A stretch of DNA of 20,576 nt from a virus. Position 1 is the stretch's first letter, and every line of letters starts with the position of its first letter. The DNA lies in IMG/VR virus record IMGVR_UViG_3300003324_000089, positions 20,214-40,789 of that record; one strand, given 5' to 3'. The notes beneath the pieces were generated by a model that was given only the letters and a program-made list of their open reading frames with translations, searched no databases and was not told the DNA's origin. This document shows positions 13,841-20,042 of the stretch, piece after piece. Made by a program: the position numbers and the translations under genes.

Positions 13841-14633
13841 CATCTCGAAGCCGCCTAAAGCGCCAATGACTGCTATTTATGGGCCGTCTGGCGCCGGCAA
13901 AACGACGTTGCTAGAAACGATTCCTGGCGGCTTCGTTTACATAGACACCTCGACGCTTGAAGAGGGCGGCTATGTTATCAGCGATTCGAGCGACAGAATC
14001 ATCGCCGTACGCTGCGAGGACTGGGAGGACATTGAAGACATAGTTCAAGCGCTCAAGAAGCGCGACGAGTCGGCGCTGCCTGGCATTCGAGACCTCGACT
14101 CGAAAGGGCGCTTCAAGTTCAAGAGCTTCGCGCTCGATAGCGTGTCAGGTATGCACACACTTGCTACACGCAAAATCATCAACGAGCGTGACCGGTCCCT
14201 GGGCGAGCGCCCCCACGCAATTACGCTCCAAGAGCGCGGTTGGATCTCGCAGCTTGAGGCAGAGATGATATTCCGCCTACGTGCGCTGTCGGATTACTGG
14301 CAATACTTCATTGCGCAAGAGCGTATGCACGGCGGCTCGGAAGACGACCCGTCCCCCAAACAGTTAGGCCCCGACCTGCCTGGAGGTGCATTACGCGCTT
14401 TCAAACAGTCGGCATTTATCGTCGGAAGACTGGGCGTTGTTACACTGCCTAGTGGAAAGGAGCAGCGACAGCTAAGAGTAGGACCGCCAGACGGAGACTT
14501 CATTGTTAAAGCTCGCTCGAAACGCGGGCGCAGACTGCCGAACGTAATTCGGGACCCAGATTTGGCAGCTATCTACCGCTACTTGATGGCGGACGGTCCC
14601 AAACCCAAAGCGGCGCGTGACGACGCGTTCTAA
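13821..14633 (+). CDS. Sak4/AAA_24-like RecA-fold ATPase
   Basis: A 270-residue P-loop ATPase. Walker A is IYGPSGAGKTT (Lys27) and the Walker B-type strand is KSFALDSVSG. The overall order (short N-terminus, P-loop, FVYIDTSTLEEG strand, then a helical centre with RMHGGSEDDPSPKQLGPDLPG) matches the phage nucleotide-binding proteins called AAA_24 or Sak4. Sak4 proteins are RecA relatives that anneal single strands and can act with a cognate ssDNA-binding protein. The next gene encodes just such a candidate, and a Cas4-like nuclease lies upstream, which supports a recombination role. The start is GTG 13821 with GGAG 7 bases before it. Confidence 0.8.
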   Translation: MPVKLFDISKPPKAPMTAIYGPSGAGKTTLLETIPGGFVYIDTSTLEEGGYVISDSSDRIIAVRCEDWEDIEDIVQALKKRDESALPGIRDLDSKGRFKFKSFALDSVSGMHTLATRKIINERDRSLGERPHAITLQERGWISQLEAEMIFRLRALSDYWQYFIAQERMHGGSEDDPSPKQLGPDLPGGALRAFKQSAFIVGRLGVVTLPSGKEQRQLRVGPPDGDFIVKARSKRGRRLPNVIRDPDLAAIYRYLMADGPKPKAARDDAF

Positions 14634-14641
14634 GGAGACAC

Positions 14642-15340
14642 ATGGCTAAAATCACTATTAACACCAAGAAGGTTCAGCCGGCCCACAGCGGCGCGCGGCG
14701 TGATTACATCAAGCCGGGCTTCTACCAGTTCAAGGTCGTTGACTACAGCGACAAGTCGAGCGCCGGCGGCAAGGTGATGCACGCGTTTACGTCCGAAGTC
14801 ATCTCAAAGGGCGACCAGGCCGGCAAGAAGATTACCGACCGCTTTGCGATGCCGCGTAACAGCAAAGAGTCCCAGTTCCCGGTCGAGCGTCTGCTGGCGT
14901 TCCTCATCGCGTGCGGCGCGAAGACCGGCGGCACAATCAACGCCGAGGGCTCAAAGCTAGTTGGCCGCACCTTCTACGCTGAGGTGTTCGACCAGCAAGA
15001 AGAGGCTCGCCAGGGCGCCGATGGCAAGAACTACCCGGCGCGCGTCGTCTCGACTCTCGCGTACCCCGACCCGAAGGAGGAGGACGAGGAAGAGGAGGAC
15101 GAGGAGGACGACGAAGAAGACGAAGACGAAGAGGATGAAGAAGACGAGGACGAAGAAGAGGAAGAGCCGGCCCCAAAAGCGCGACGCTCTTCCGCTCGCT
15201 CTTCGCGCAAGGCTACCGCCTCGTCAAACCGCCCTGGCAAGTCCGAGTCTTCGGCCAGCCGCTCTAGCAAGAGCAAGGCACCTGCGAAGTCGTCTCGCAA
15301 GTCACGCGACGAGGAAGAGGACTTCCCGTTCGATGACTAG
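14642..15340 (+). CDS. ssDNA-binding-like protein (DUF669-like) with acidic tract and acidic tip
   Basis: A 232-residue protein in three parts. Residues 1-145 are an OB-like core (PGFYQFKVVDYSDKSSAGGK, TDRFAMPRN, KLVGRTFYAEVFDQ). Residues about 146-176 are an almost pure Asp/Glu run. Residues about 177-222 are Ser/Lys/Arg-rich, and the protein ends DEEEDFPFDD, an acidic aromatic tip like the one with which SSB and T7 gp2.5 recruit partners. Codon use is strongly C/G-ending in the core, suggesting abundance. AAGGAGA precedes ATG 14642. It follows the Sak4-like ATPase by 8 bases, an order common in phages (AAA_24 then DUF669). Fold and function are inferred, not demonstrated. Confidence 0.75.
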   Translation: MAKITINTKKVQPAHSGARRDYIKPGFYQFKVVDYSDKSSAGGKVMHAFTSEVISKGDQAGKKITDRFAMPRNSKESQFPVERLLAFLIACGAKTGGTINAEGSKLVGRTFYAEVFDQQEEARQGADGKNYPARVVSTLAYPDPKEEDEEEEDEEDDEEDEDEEDEEDEDEEEEEPAPKARRSSARSSRKATASSNRPGKSESSASRSSKSKAPAKSSRKSRDEEEDFPFDD

Positions 15341-15360
15341 CGTTAGCTAGCCCGCCTATC

Positions 15361-15394
15361 GAGTGCCGGACCTCTCCGTCGTCCGGCACTCTAT
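15361..15394 (+). terminator. Perfect hairpin after the ssDNA-binding gene
   Basis: An 11-bp perfect stem (15361-15371 with 15381-15391) and a 9-base loop CTCTCCGTC, followed only by TATTA, so at best a weak terminator or mRNA 3' stabiliser. The loop CTCTCC can pair with GGAGGG (15397-15402), the ribosome binding site of the next gene, with one wobble. Confidence 0.6.
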
Positions 15395-15407
15395 TAGGAG
15401 GGTTAAC

Positions 15408-15707
15408 ATGGCAGGCGAAGCTCTTGTCCAAAAGAAAGTCCTCGGGGCGCTGAAGGAACGAGGCGCTTATGCTGTCAAAGTTCACGGCAGCAATTACCAG
15501 CCCAAAACAATCGACATCATCGCGTGCTATCGCGGCCTGTTTATCGGCATCGAAACGAAAGCGCGTCCTGGGCTCAGGCCAACAACGAGGCAGCGCATGA
15601 CTCTTGAAGAGATAAGTAAGGCCGGCGGCGAAGCGCATCTAGTGACAGACGCGAGCCAGATAACCGACTTACTAGATGGGTTGGATTCACTCTTCGATGA
15701 CGACTAA
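15408..15707 (+). CDS. VRR-NUC / Holliday-junction resolvase-like nuclease
   Basis: A 99-residue PD-(D/E)XK nuclease. The start is ATG 15408 with AGGAGGG 5-6 bases before it; the open frame reaching back to 15363 runs through the hairpin and is rejected. Key residues: an N-terminal Glu (GEALVQKKVLGALKERGAY, with Glu4), TIDIIA with Asp36, IGIETKA with Glu49 and Lys51, then the conserved tail GLRPTTRQRMTLEEISKAGG. This is the layout of the VRR-NUC/endonuclease VII-like resolvase group that cuts branched DNA. The target structure cannot be read from the sequence. The acidic C-terminus (GLDSLFDDD) is a phage-specific addition. It fits the recombination set around it. Confidence 0.88.
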   Translation: MAGEALVQKKVLGALKERGAYAVKVHGSNYQPKTIDIIACYRGLFIGIETKARPGLRPTTRQRMTLEEISKAGGEAHLVTDASQITDLLDGLDSLFDDD

Positions 15708-15795
15708 CTGGGCACCTCGAATAGTCCGCTTCTTAATCTCGCCTCCTTGGTTAGAAGAGTGGGCCTTGAAGATAAACACTGCTAGGAGCAACAAA

Positions 15796-16107
15796 GTGGC
15801 TAAGCCGTATCGACAAGCACCGCTGATAGGCGCGGACGAGAACACAGGTCTTCCCGTTCTACGAGACAGACAGCAACGCATCGCGGATATGCTGAGCCGT
15901 CTGTGTGCTGACTTTGACGACGAGTTTATCCTGCACGTCGCTACAGAAGTCGGCCTTGACGAGTGTATCTCTTACAGCGGCAAGGACAACGCGCTCGACT
16001 TCGATATGACTCCGCTTCAAATGGTCGCTCTTACGTCTGCACTCGCAGCGTGCAAAGAGTACCGGGATGCACGCAAGACAACGAAGAGCAAGAGGACCCG
16101 CCGGTAA
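15796..16107 (+). CDS. Hypothetical protein, about 103 residues (start uncertain)
   Basis: The stop overlaps the primase start as TAATG. Two starts compete. GTG 15796 has AGGAG at 15784-15788 with ideal spacing and gives 103 residues (AKPYRQAPLIGADENTG). ATG 15697 overlaps the nuclease end by 11 bases, would add 33 Trp-rich residues (NWAPRIVRFLISPPWLEEW) and avoids an 88-base gap, but has no ribosome binding site. I prefer GTG 15796. The middle is helical (RDRQQRIADMLSRL, DDEFILHVATEVGLDECIS), followed by a basic tail (RKTTKSKRTRR) suited to nucleic acid binding. Family not recognised; position suggests a primase accessory. Confidence 0.6.
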   Translation: MAKPYRQAPLIGADENTGLPVLRDRQQRIADMLSRLCADFDDEFILHVATEVGLDECISYSGKDNALDFDMTPLQMVALTSALAACKEYRDARKTTKSKRTRR

Positions 16108-18230
16108 TGCCCGAGAATAAGATGCTTGCTGCTGCCCTTTACTACGCCACAAAGCTTAACTGGCCTGTCGTACCTCTTCACGAGATAGACGAGGACGGAA
16201 ACTGCACATGCGGCACGCGCTGTGGCAGTCGTGCTAAGCACCCCCGCACAGAACGCGGCCACCTCGACGCAACGACAGACAAAGCGACTATCCGAGACTG
16301 GTGGCGCACATGGCCTAACGCTAACGTCGGCATACGCGTAGGCCCAGAGGCCGGCCTTATCGTAGTGGACGTCGACCCCCGCAACGGCGGCGATGCCACT
16401 TACAGAGAGCTAGTCGAAGAAAAGGGCAGCAAGTGGACGCAAACGCTCAAAGCCAAAACGGGCGGTGGCGGCCAGCATCTTTATTACAAGTGGACTGACA
16501 CGCCGATAGCGAAGCATCCCCGAGGAATTGATATCAAAGTAAACGGCTTCGTTGTCGCTGCGCCGTCAATGCACGAGTCGGGCCGGGCGTACAAATGGGC
16601 GGAGCCTCCGCGCGAAGACTCGGTTATCCGGCCCCTGCCTAAATGGGCGCGCAGTGTAAAGGCCGGCGAGAGTCGCAGAGAAAAGCGCAACTTCGAGGAT
16701 TTTATTCCCCTGGGCGACCGCAACAACGCTGCTACGAGCTATGCGGGCGCTTTGCGTCGTGCTGGCGCTAACGAGGCTGAGATAGTCGCTGCGCTCGTTA
16801 TCTTCTGCCGTACGAAGATGCAAGAGCCGCTAAACGAACGCGAGATTCGCTCTATCGCCCGCTCAGTGTGTCGCTACGAGCCTGCTGCCGCTGACTCTCT
16901 CAAAGAGTGGACCGAAGCTGAGATGGCGGACCAGTTCGTCAGTATGCACGGCCGAGACTTCAAGTATATCGACAAAACGGGCTGGTTCGTCTGGGACAAC
17001 GGCCGGTGGCGTGCTAACGCTGACTCAGAAGCGCTCCTACGCGCTCGCGATGTCTCGACGCATCTATTCGATGTTGCACGAGCTACAAGCGCAGAGGACG
17101 TAAAGAAAAAGCTCTATTCGCGCGCCATGGCTGCTAGCACTGCACGCGTTATGCGTGAAATCCTCAACCTCGCCCGCACAGACAGGGCCATTGCGCTCAA
17201 GAGTGTTGAGAGCTTCGACGCCGACCCCTGGCTATTCAACGTGCAGAACGGTACGATTGACTTGCGTACGGGCGAGCTTCGACGCCACAACCGTAACGAC
17301 TTGATAACGAAGATGGCGCCTGTTAGCTACGATGCTGACGCAACAGCGCCTCGCTTCGAGAGCTTCATTCACGAGACATTCCGCGACGCTGAGACAGAAG
17401 CGTATATCCAACGTTTCTTTGGCTACTGTTTAACAGGCGACGTCCGCGAGCAAGTGTTTAGTATCTTCTGGGGCGGTGGCGGTAACGGTAAGTCGAAGCT
17501 TATCGAAGCGATACGTGACACGATGGGCAACGACTTCATTACGACGATTCCTACGAGTGCGATTCTTGATACGCGCTTTGATGATAAGTTCGCGCTTGCA
17601 ACGCTCAAGGGACGTCGCTTAGCACTAGCCAGCGAGTCAACAGCACGCAAGACACTAGACGAAGAGGTAATCAAGCGCATCACAGGCGGCGACACGATAC
17701 GGGCCGAAGAGAAATACAAGGCTTCGTTTGAGTTCTCACCTACGCATAAAGTAGTGCTTATCACTAACCACAAGCCGCGCATCTCAGCGAGCGAGTCAAT
17801 AGCGCGTCGTCTACAGCTTGTGCCGTTCGACTTCAAGCCTGAGCAAGACGACAAACAACTAGGTGACAAACTCAAGGCCGAGGCTGCTGGGATCCTAACG
17901 TGGATGGTCGAGGGCTGTTTACAGTGGCAGGAACAGGGGCTTAACCCGCCGGCCAAAGTGCGCTCAGCGACAGAGGCATATCGAGAGGCCGAAGACTACA
18001 TAGGCCAATTCGTGCATGAAACGTACACGCTTAAGACGAGCAAAAGCTTGCCTATTACGAGCGTTTACAACGCTTATCAACTATGGGCCGTCACAAATGG
18101 CGTGCGATACCTCGGCAAAATACGCTTTAATAACGAGCTTGCCGAGCGTTTTCCGCAGTTGGAAAAGTATCGCTCTAACGGCGGGTGGCGTTGGCGGGGT
18201 ATCAAAAAGCGCTCGCCTAGTGCGAAATAA
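16107..18230 (+). CDS. Primase-polymerase / SF3 helicase (D5, P4-type primase family)
   Basis: A 707-residue fusion that would make primers and unwind the origin. Residues 1-200 are the archaeo-eukaryotic primase-like Prim-Pol domain: zinc cluster CTCGTRCGSRAKHP, GHLDATTD, catalytic VVDVDPRNGG (Asp88, Asp90) and GGGGQHLYYKW. Next is a PriCT-1-type domain (LGDRNNAATSYAGALRRAG), then the D5_N linker (NVQNGTIDLRTGELR). The SF3 helicase has Walker A GGGGNGKSK (Lys462), Walker B ALASES and motif C LITNHKPRI. I start at ATG 16107 (TAATG overlap), not at the longer frame from 15963 that reads through the upstream gene. A repeat-rich non-coding block follows directly and may be its origin target. Confidence 0.95.
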   Translation: MPENKMLAAALYYATKLNWPVVPLHEIDEDGNCTCGTRCGSRAKHPRTERGHLDATTDKATIRDWWRTWPNANVGIRVGPEAGLIVVDVDPRNGGDATYRELVEEKGSKWTQTLKAKTGGGGQHLYYKWTDTPIAKHPRGIDIKVNGFVVAAPSMHESGRAYKWAEPPREDSVIRPLPKWARSVKAGESRREKRNFEDFIPLGDRNNAATSYAGALRRAGANEAEIVAALVIFCRTKMQEPLNEREIRSIARSVCRYEPAAADSLKEWTEAEMADQFVSMHGRDFKYIDKTGWFVWDNGRWRANADSEALLRARDVSTHLFDVARATSAEDVKKKLYSRAMAASTARVMREILNLARTDRAIALKSVESFDADPWLFNVQNGTIDLRTGELRRHNRNDLITKMAPVSYDADATAPRFESFIHETFRDAETEAYIQRFFGYCLTGDVREQVFSIFWGGGGNGKSKLIEAIRDTMGNDFITTIPTSAILDTRFDDKFALATLKGRRLALASESTARKTLDEEVIKRITGGDTIRAEEKYKASFEFSPTHKVVLITNHKPRISASESIARRLQLVPFDFKPEQDDKQLGDKLKAEAAGILTWMVEGCLQWQEQGLNPPAKVRSATEAYREAEDYIGQFVHETYTLKTSKSLPITSVYNAYQLWAVTNGVRYLGKIRFNNELAERFPQLEKYRSNGGWRWRGIKKRSPSAK

Positions 18231-18442
18231 GTGTTTTTTAGTGCTTTTCAGTGTTCTTATATAGGGTATCCTTACTTTCTATATAAGAAGACTTCCCAAA
18301 CCAAAGGGTACCATCATCAGATGACACTAATAACACTATACCAGATACGAAACCAAACCCCGGGAGTGTCTTCTTAGCGAGTCTGCCCAGTGCGATTCGA
18401 GCCCTGGGAAGTGCTTTCCTAGGATTTCTTTGAAAAATAGTG
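18219..18442 (+). repeat. Cluster of AGTG-based repeats, candidate replication origin
   Basis: AGTG occurs eight times in the + direction (18219, 18230, 18240, 18250, 18365, 18389, 18410, 18439) and twice reversed as CACT (18325, 18334). The first four are 10-11 bases apart, one helical turn, each followed by an AT or pyrimidine tract (AGTGCGAAATA, AGTGTTTTTT, AGTGCTTTTC, AGTGTTCTTA). Later copies echo them (AGTGTCTTCTTA, AGTGCGATTC, AGTGCTTTCC). The block overlaps the primase-helicase 3' end and fills the 277-base gap to 18508, which holds no gene that I can support. This looks like iterons. Confidence 0.55.
18254..18289. repeat. AT-rich 11-bp perfect inverted repeat
   Basis: TTCTTATATAG (18254-18264) and CTATATAAGAA (18279-18289) are exact inverted copies around a 14-base centre. 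It directly follows the phased AGTG repeats. The low stability suits a DNA-unwinding or cruciform element, or a dimer operator; it is not a GC-rich terminator. Confidence 0.65.
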
Positions 18443-18473
18443 CTCCGGAGGGGTTGTGCCTCTCCGGGGCATT
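18439..18473. terminator. Large GC-rich hairpin overlapping a promoter
   Basis: A stem of about 15 bp (18439-18453 with 18459-18473, four wobbles) and loop TTGTG. On the - strand it is followed by a T run (complement of GAAAAAT at 18432-18438), so it could stop - strand transcription. On the + strand the tail is weak. The loop and right arm overlap the -35 of the promoter at 18454. Confidence 0.55.
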
Positions 18474-18481
18474 GCTATAAT
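18454..18481 (+). promoter_or_regulatory. Extended -10 promoter for the small-gene cluster
   Basis: TTGTGC (18454-18459), a 16-base spacer and a perfect TATAAT (18476-18481) preceded by TGC, which makes an extended -10. Transcription would start near 18488, followed by GAGGAGGAAA and ATG 18508. It is the best -10 match I saw in the window, as expected for strong expression of the genes at 18508-20557. Confidence 0.75.
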
Positions 18482-18507
18482 TAGGACATCAAGCGAGGAG
18501 GAAAGTA

Positions 18508-18867
18508 ATGATTAACTCACGAGTTCGCCTAAGCATTGACACGAAGACCGAGGAAGTGCATAGCGGCTGGGACGAGCCAGCCGGCAAGATTGTAGCCTTT
18601 GTGGGGCAGATGCTCGTTGCTAAGACCCCTGGGCATGGCTACTGGAAGCGCATCGGCGGGCAAGGCTATGCGCCTCTCTGCCATAGTGTTTGGGAAATCG
18701 AGCCAGAAACTGTGCGGGCCCATCCGCGCTATCCCGACTGGTTTACTGTCTACGGGACGCTGAAAGTGCGATTCGACAAAGACGACGCCGAGACGTTCCG
18801 CAAGGCACAACGCTTGCCTAAGTTACTAGCGAAGGCGCAGGAATCAGACGCCGAGCCCGTACTGTGA
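18508..18867 (+). CDS. Hypothetical protein, 119 residues
   Basis: First gene behind the strong promoter, with GAGGAGGAAAGTA before ATG 18508. The product is soluble, with a beta-rich centre (GKIVAFVGQMLVAKTPGHGYW, DWFTVYGTLKVRF) and a basic helical end (DAETFRKAQRLPKLLAKAQ). It has one Cys, no membrane segment and no known motif. The stop overlaps the next gene as GTGA. First-position genes behind strong promoters in lytic phages often act early on the host, which is only a positional hint. Family not recognised. Confidence 0.75.
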   Translation: MINSRVRLSIDTKTEEVHSGWDEPAGKIVAFVGQMLVAKTPGHGYWKRIGGQGYAPLCHSVWEIEPETVRAHPRYPDWFTVYGTLKVRFDKDDAETFRKAQRLPKLLAKAQESDAEPVL

Positions 18868-19055
18868 TTTACGGATACTGCCTAGTCTGTAAGAAAGTCG
18901 AGCCTGTGACAGAGGCTCGCTTTCCTTACGCTCGACGCAAGCAATGTAGCGAACCGCAGGAGGAGAGACGGTGCACCACAACGAGCGAATCAAGCAATAC
19001 GGCCGATGCAATTGCGCCTGTCATAAGGGCTATCCGGCCTGTATCTGTCAGCTAA
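18864..19055 (+). CDS. Possible small zinc protein, 63 residues
   Basis: The GTG at 18864 overlaps the upstream stop (GTGA). The first 37 residues look real: GYCLVCKKVEPVTEAR, then RRKQCSEPQ and ERRC, a possible four-Cys metal site. From 18971 on, the frame lies under the next gene and turns into Ser/Thr/Ala-rich sequence that looks like overlap noise. Without this gene about 100 bases would be empty in a packed operon. No ribosome binding site other than coupling. Moderate support. Confidence 0.5.
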   Translation: MIYGYCLVCKKVEPVTEARFPYARRKQCSEPQEERRCTTTSESSNTADAIAPVIRAIRPVSVS

Positions 19056-19222
19056 CGCAACGACAGCGCGACTTGATAAACCCAAAGCGACAGCGTAAGA
19101 TGCGTCAGCCGTCGCTTGAGTCACGCGTAAAGCCGTTTGCAAACTCTGCCGGCCGACAGCTAAGCGCAAGACTGAGCCGCATCGTACTGCCAAGAGACGT
19201 GCCGGAACCACGAGAGGAGTAA
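18971..19222 (+). CDS. Cysteine-rich basic protein, 83 residues
   Basis: GTG 18971 has AGGAGGAGAG a few bases upstream, one of the strongest ribosome binding sites in the window. The N-terminus is dense in metal ligands (HHNERIKQYGRCNCACHKGY, then PACICQ): five Cys and three His within 30 residues, suggesting a compact zinc knot. The remaining 50 residues are very basic (RQRDLINPKRQRKMR, RQLSARLSRIVLPR) and probably disordered, suited to binding nucleic acid. It overlaps the upstream frame by 85 bases, so at most one of them is well supported there; this one has the better start. Function unknown. Confidence 0.65.
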   Translation: MHHNERIKQYGRCNCACHKGYPACICQLTQRQRDLINPKRQRKMRQPSLESRVKPFANSAGRQLSARLSRIVLPRDVPEPREE

Positions 19223-19223
19223 C

Positions 19224-19370
19224 ATGGACTTCACACTGCCCCTAGCCATCTTCACGTTCTTGTGCCTGGCCGCTCTCCTCCTCATTGTGAGTGAGGGCCG
19301 GCCACGACCTCTGCGCCCCCGCAAGCGGCCTTACACACTTATCAGCCCACGAGCGAAGCGCCGTGGCTGA
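19224..19370 (+). CDS. Small single-pass membrane protein, 48 residues
   Basis: ATG 19224 starts one base after the upstream stop with GAGAGGAGT before it. Residues 4-24 form one strong transmembrane helix (LPLAIFTFLCLAALLLIV), with a short outside start and a highly basic 24-residue tail (SEGRPRPLRPRKRP and on) that by the positive-inside rule would face the cytoplasm. It contains no lipobox, so it is not an obvious spanin partner. It overlaps the next gene by 8 bases. The role is open: host membrane takeover, superinfection exclusion or lysis regulation are all possible. Confidence 0.6.
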   Translation: MDFTLPLAIFTFLCLAALLLIVSEGRPRPLRPRKRPYTLISPRAKRRG

Positions 19371-19638
19371 TAACGTGCTTGTTAGCTGCCTACTCAAGCG
19401 CTGGCCGCAGTTAGAGCCGCTTCTGTTTGCTGTCGAGCCGCACTCTGTCTGCTGGCGTTACGGCCCGCAAGTAATCTATAAAGCAGAAGTTCGGCCTACA
19501 GGCCGAGTCGTTATAGCGTTCACTTCACAGGAGCCTTGGATTGATAAGCTTCTGTATCGACAGACAGACGTTATGAGCCTAGTGGGCTGGATGACGATGC
19601 TGCTACAAGACGAGGTGTGGAATGCAAGAGCCGCTTAG
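19363..19638 (+). CDS. Hypothetical protein, 91 residues
   Basis: I start at GTG 19363, overlapping the upstream stop by 8 bases; the longer frame from GTG 19291 would run through most of the membrane-protein gene. The product (ADNVLVSCLLKRWPQLEPLL, PQVIYKAEVRPTGRVVIAFT, WIDKLLYRQTDVMSLVGWM) looks like a small alpha/beta fold, without motif or clear membrane helix. Its ribosome binding site is weak, so translation may depend on coupling. It overlaps the next gene by 17 bases. Family not recognised. Confidence 0.6.
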   Translation: MADNVLVSCLLKRWPQLEPLLFAVEPHSVCWRYGPQVIYKAEVRPTGRVVIAFTSQEPWIDKLLYRQTDVMSLVGWMTMLLQDEVWNARAA

Positions 19639-19789
19639 ATGCTACTACTGCGAAGGTATAGTTCGTTGCGAGAACTGCCGCCTTGCGCAGTTCCCTGCCT
19701 ACTCGCCTATCGTGCTCTTGTTTCTAGGCATGGTGTCGGGTATTACCGTAGAGCTACTGATATTAGTGCTCTACCTGAGGGTCTTCTAA
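19622..19789 (+). CDS. Membrane-anchored mini zinc ribbon, 55 residues
   Basis: ATG 19622 has GAGGTG about 5 bases before it, lies inside the end of the upstream gene, and its TAA overlaps the next ATG (TAATG at 19787-19791). Residues 7-19 hold CYYC and CENC, two CxxC pairs 5 residues apart, a tight zinc knuckle. Residues 29-52 (PIVLLFLGMVSGITVELLIL and on) form one transmembrane helix. A metal knuckle joined to a membrane anchor is unusual and points to an activity at the inner membrane face. A longer frame from 19639 overlaps it but reads as an extension of the next gene. Good support from overlaps and composition; function unknown. Confidence 0.6.
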   Translation: MQEPLRCYYCEGIVRCENCRLAQFPAYSPIVLLFLGMVSGITVELLILVLYLRVF

Positions 19790-20040
19790 TGCACAGAGAC
19801 AGAGTGCTTGATGCTCTATGGTCTCAGCTTATCTGGGAGCATGACTGCGATTACGTTGCGTGTGTTCTTCGGCCTAACAGGCCAGGTACTATCGAGTATG
19901 AGATACGGCGTTATCCTCGTGTGCTCACACTGCCTGTAGCTGAGGAGTTTCTTGATGCGTTCGACGCAACGATTAACCTGCCTTTTATCTACAGCGTGAT
20001 AATAGGCGAGCTTATAGCCAAGCAATTCATACGGGGGTAG
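19789..20040 (+). CDS. Hypothetical protein, 83 residues
   Basis: I place the start at ATG 19789 in the TAATG overlap with the upstream gene, with TGAGGG 7 bases before; the frame reaching back to 19639 lies under that gene and is probably not translated. The product (HRDRVLDALWSQLIWEHDCD, RPGTIEYEIRRYPRVLTLP, EEFLDAFDATINLPFIYSV) looks like a compact alpha/beta protein with a hydrophobic C-terminal part. No motif recognised. The next gene begins 3 bases after the stop. Confidence 0.65.
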   Translation: MHRDRVLDALWSQLIWEHDCDYVACVLRPNRPGTIEYEIRRYPRVLTLPVAEEFLDAFDATINLPFIYSVIIGELIAKQFIRG

Positions 20041-20042
20041 GT

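Noticed and set aside
14961-15350. Arg/Lys/Thr-rich + frame and the Ser-rich - frames (15031-15300) over the acidic tract
   Set aside because: They are other-frame readings of the GAG/GAC/GAA run in the ssDNA-binding-like gene; low complexity alone explains the open length.
17423-17956. 177-residue open frame on the - strand opposite the SF3 helicase domain
   Set aside because: It lies under the conserved Walker motifs of the primase-helicase and lacks any - strand promoter or ribosome binding site.
19639-19788. N-terminal extension of the 83-residue gene back to 19639
   Set aside because: The same DNA encodes the zinc knuckle and membrane helix of the 55-residue protein in another frame, and the TAATG overlap supports ATG 19789.
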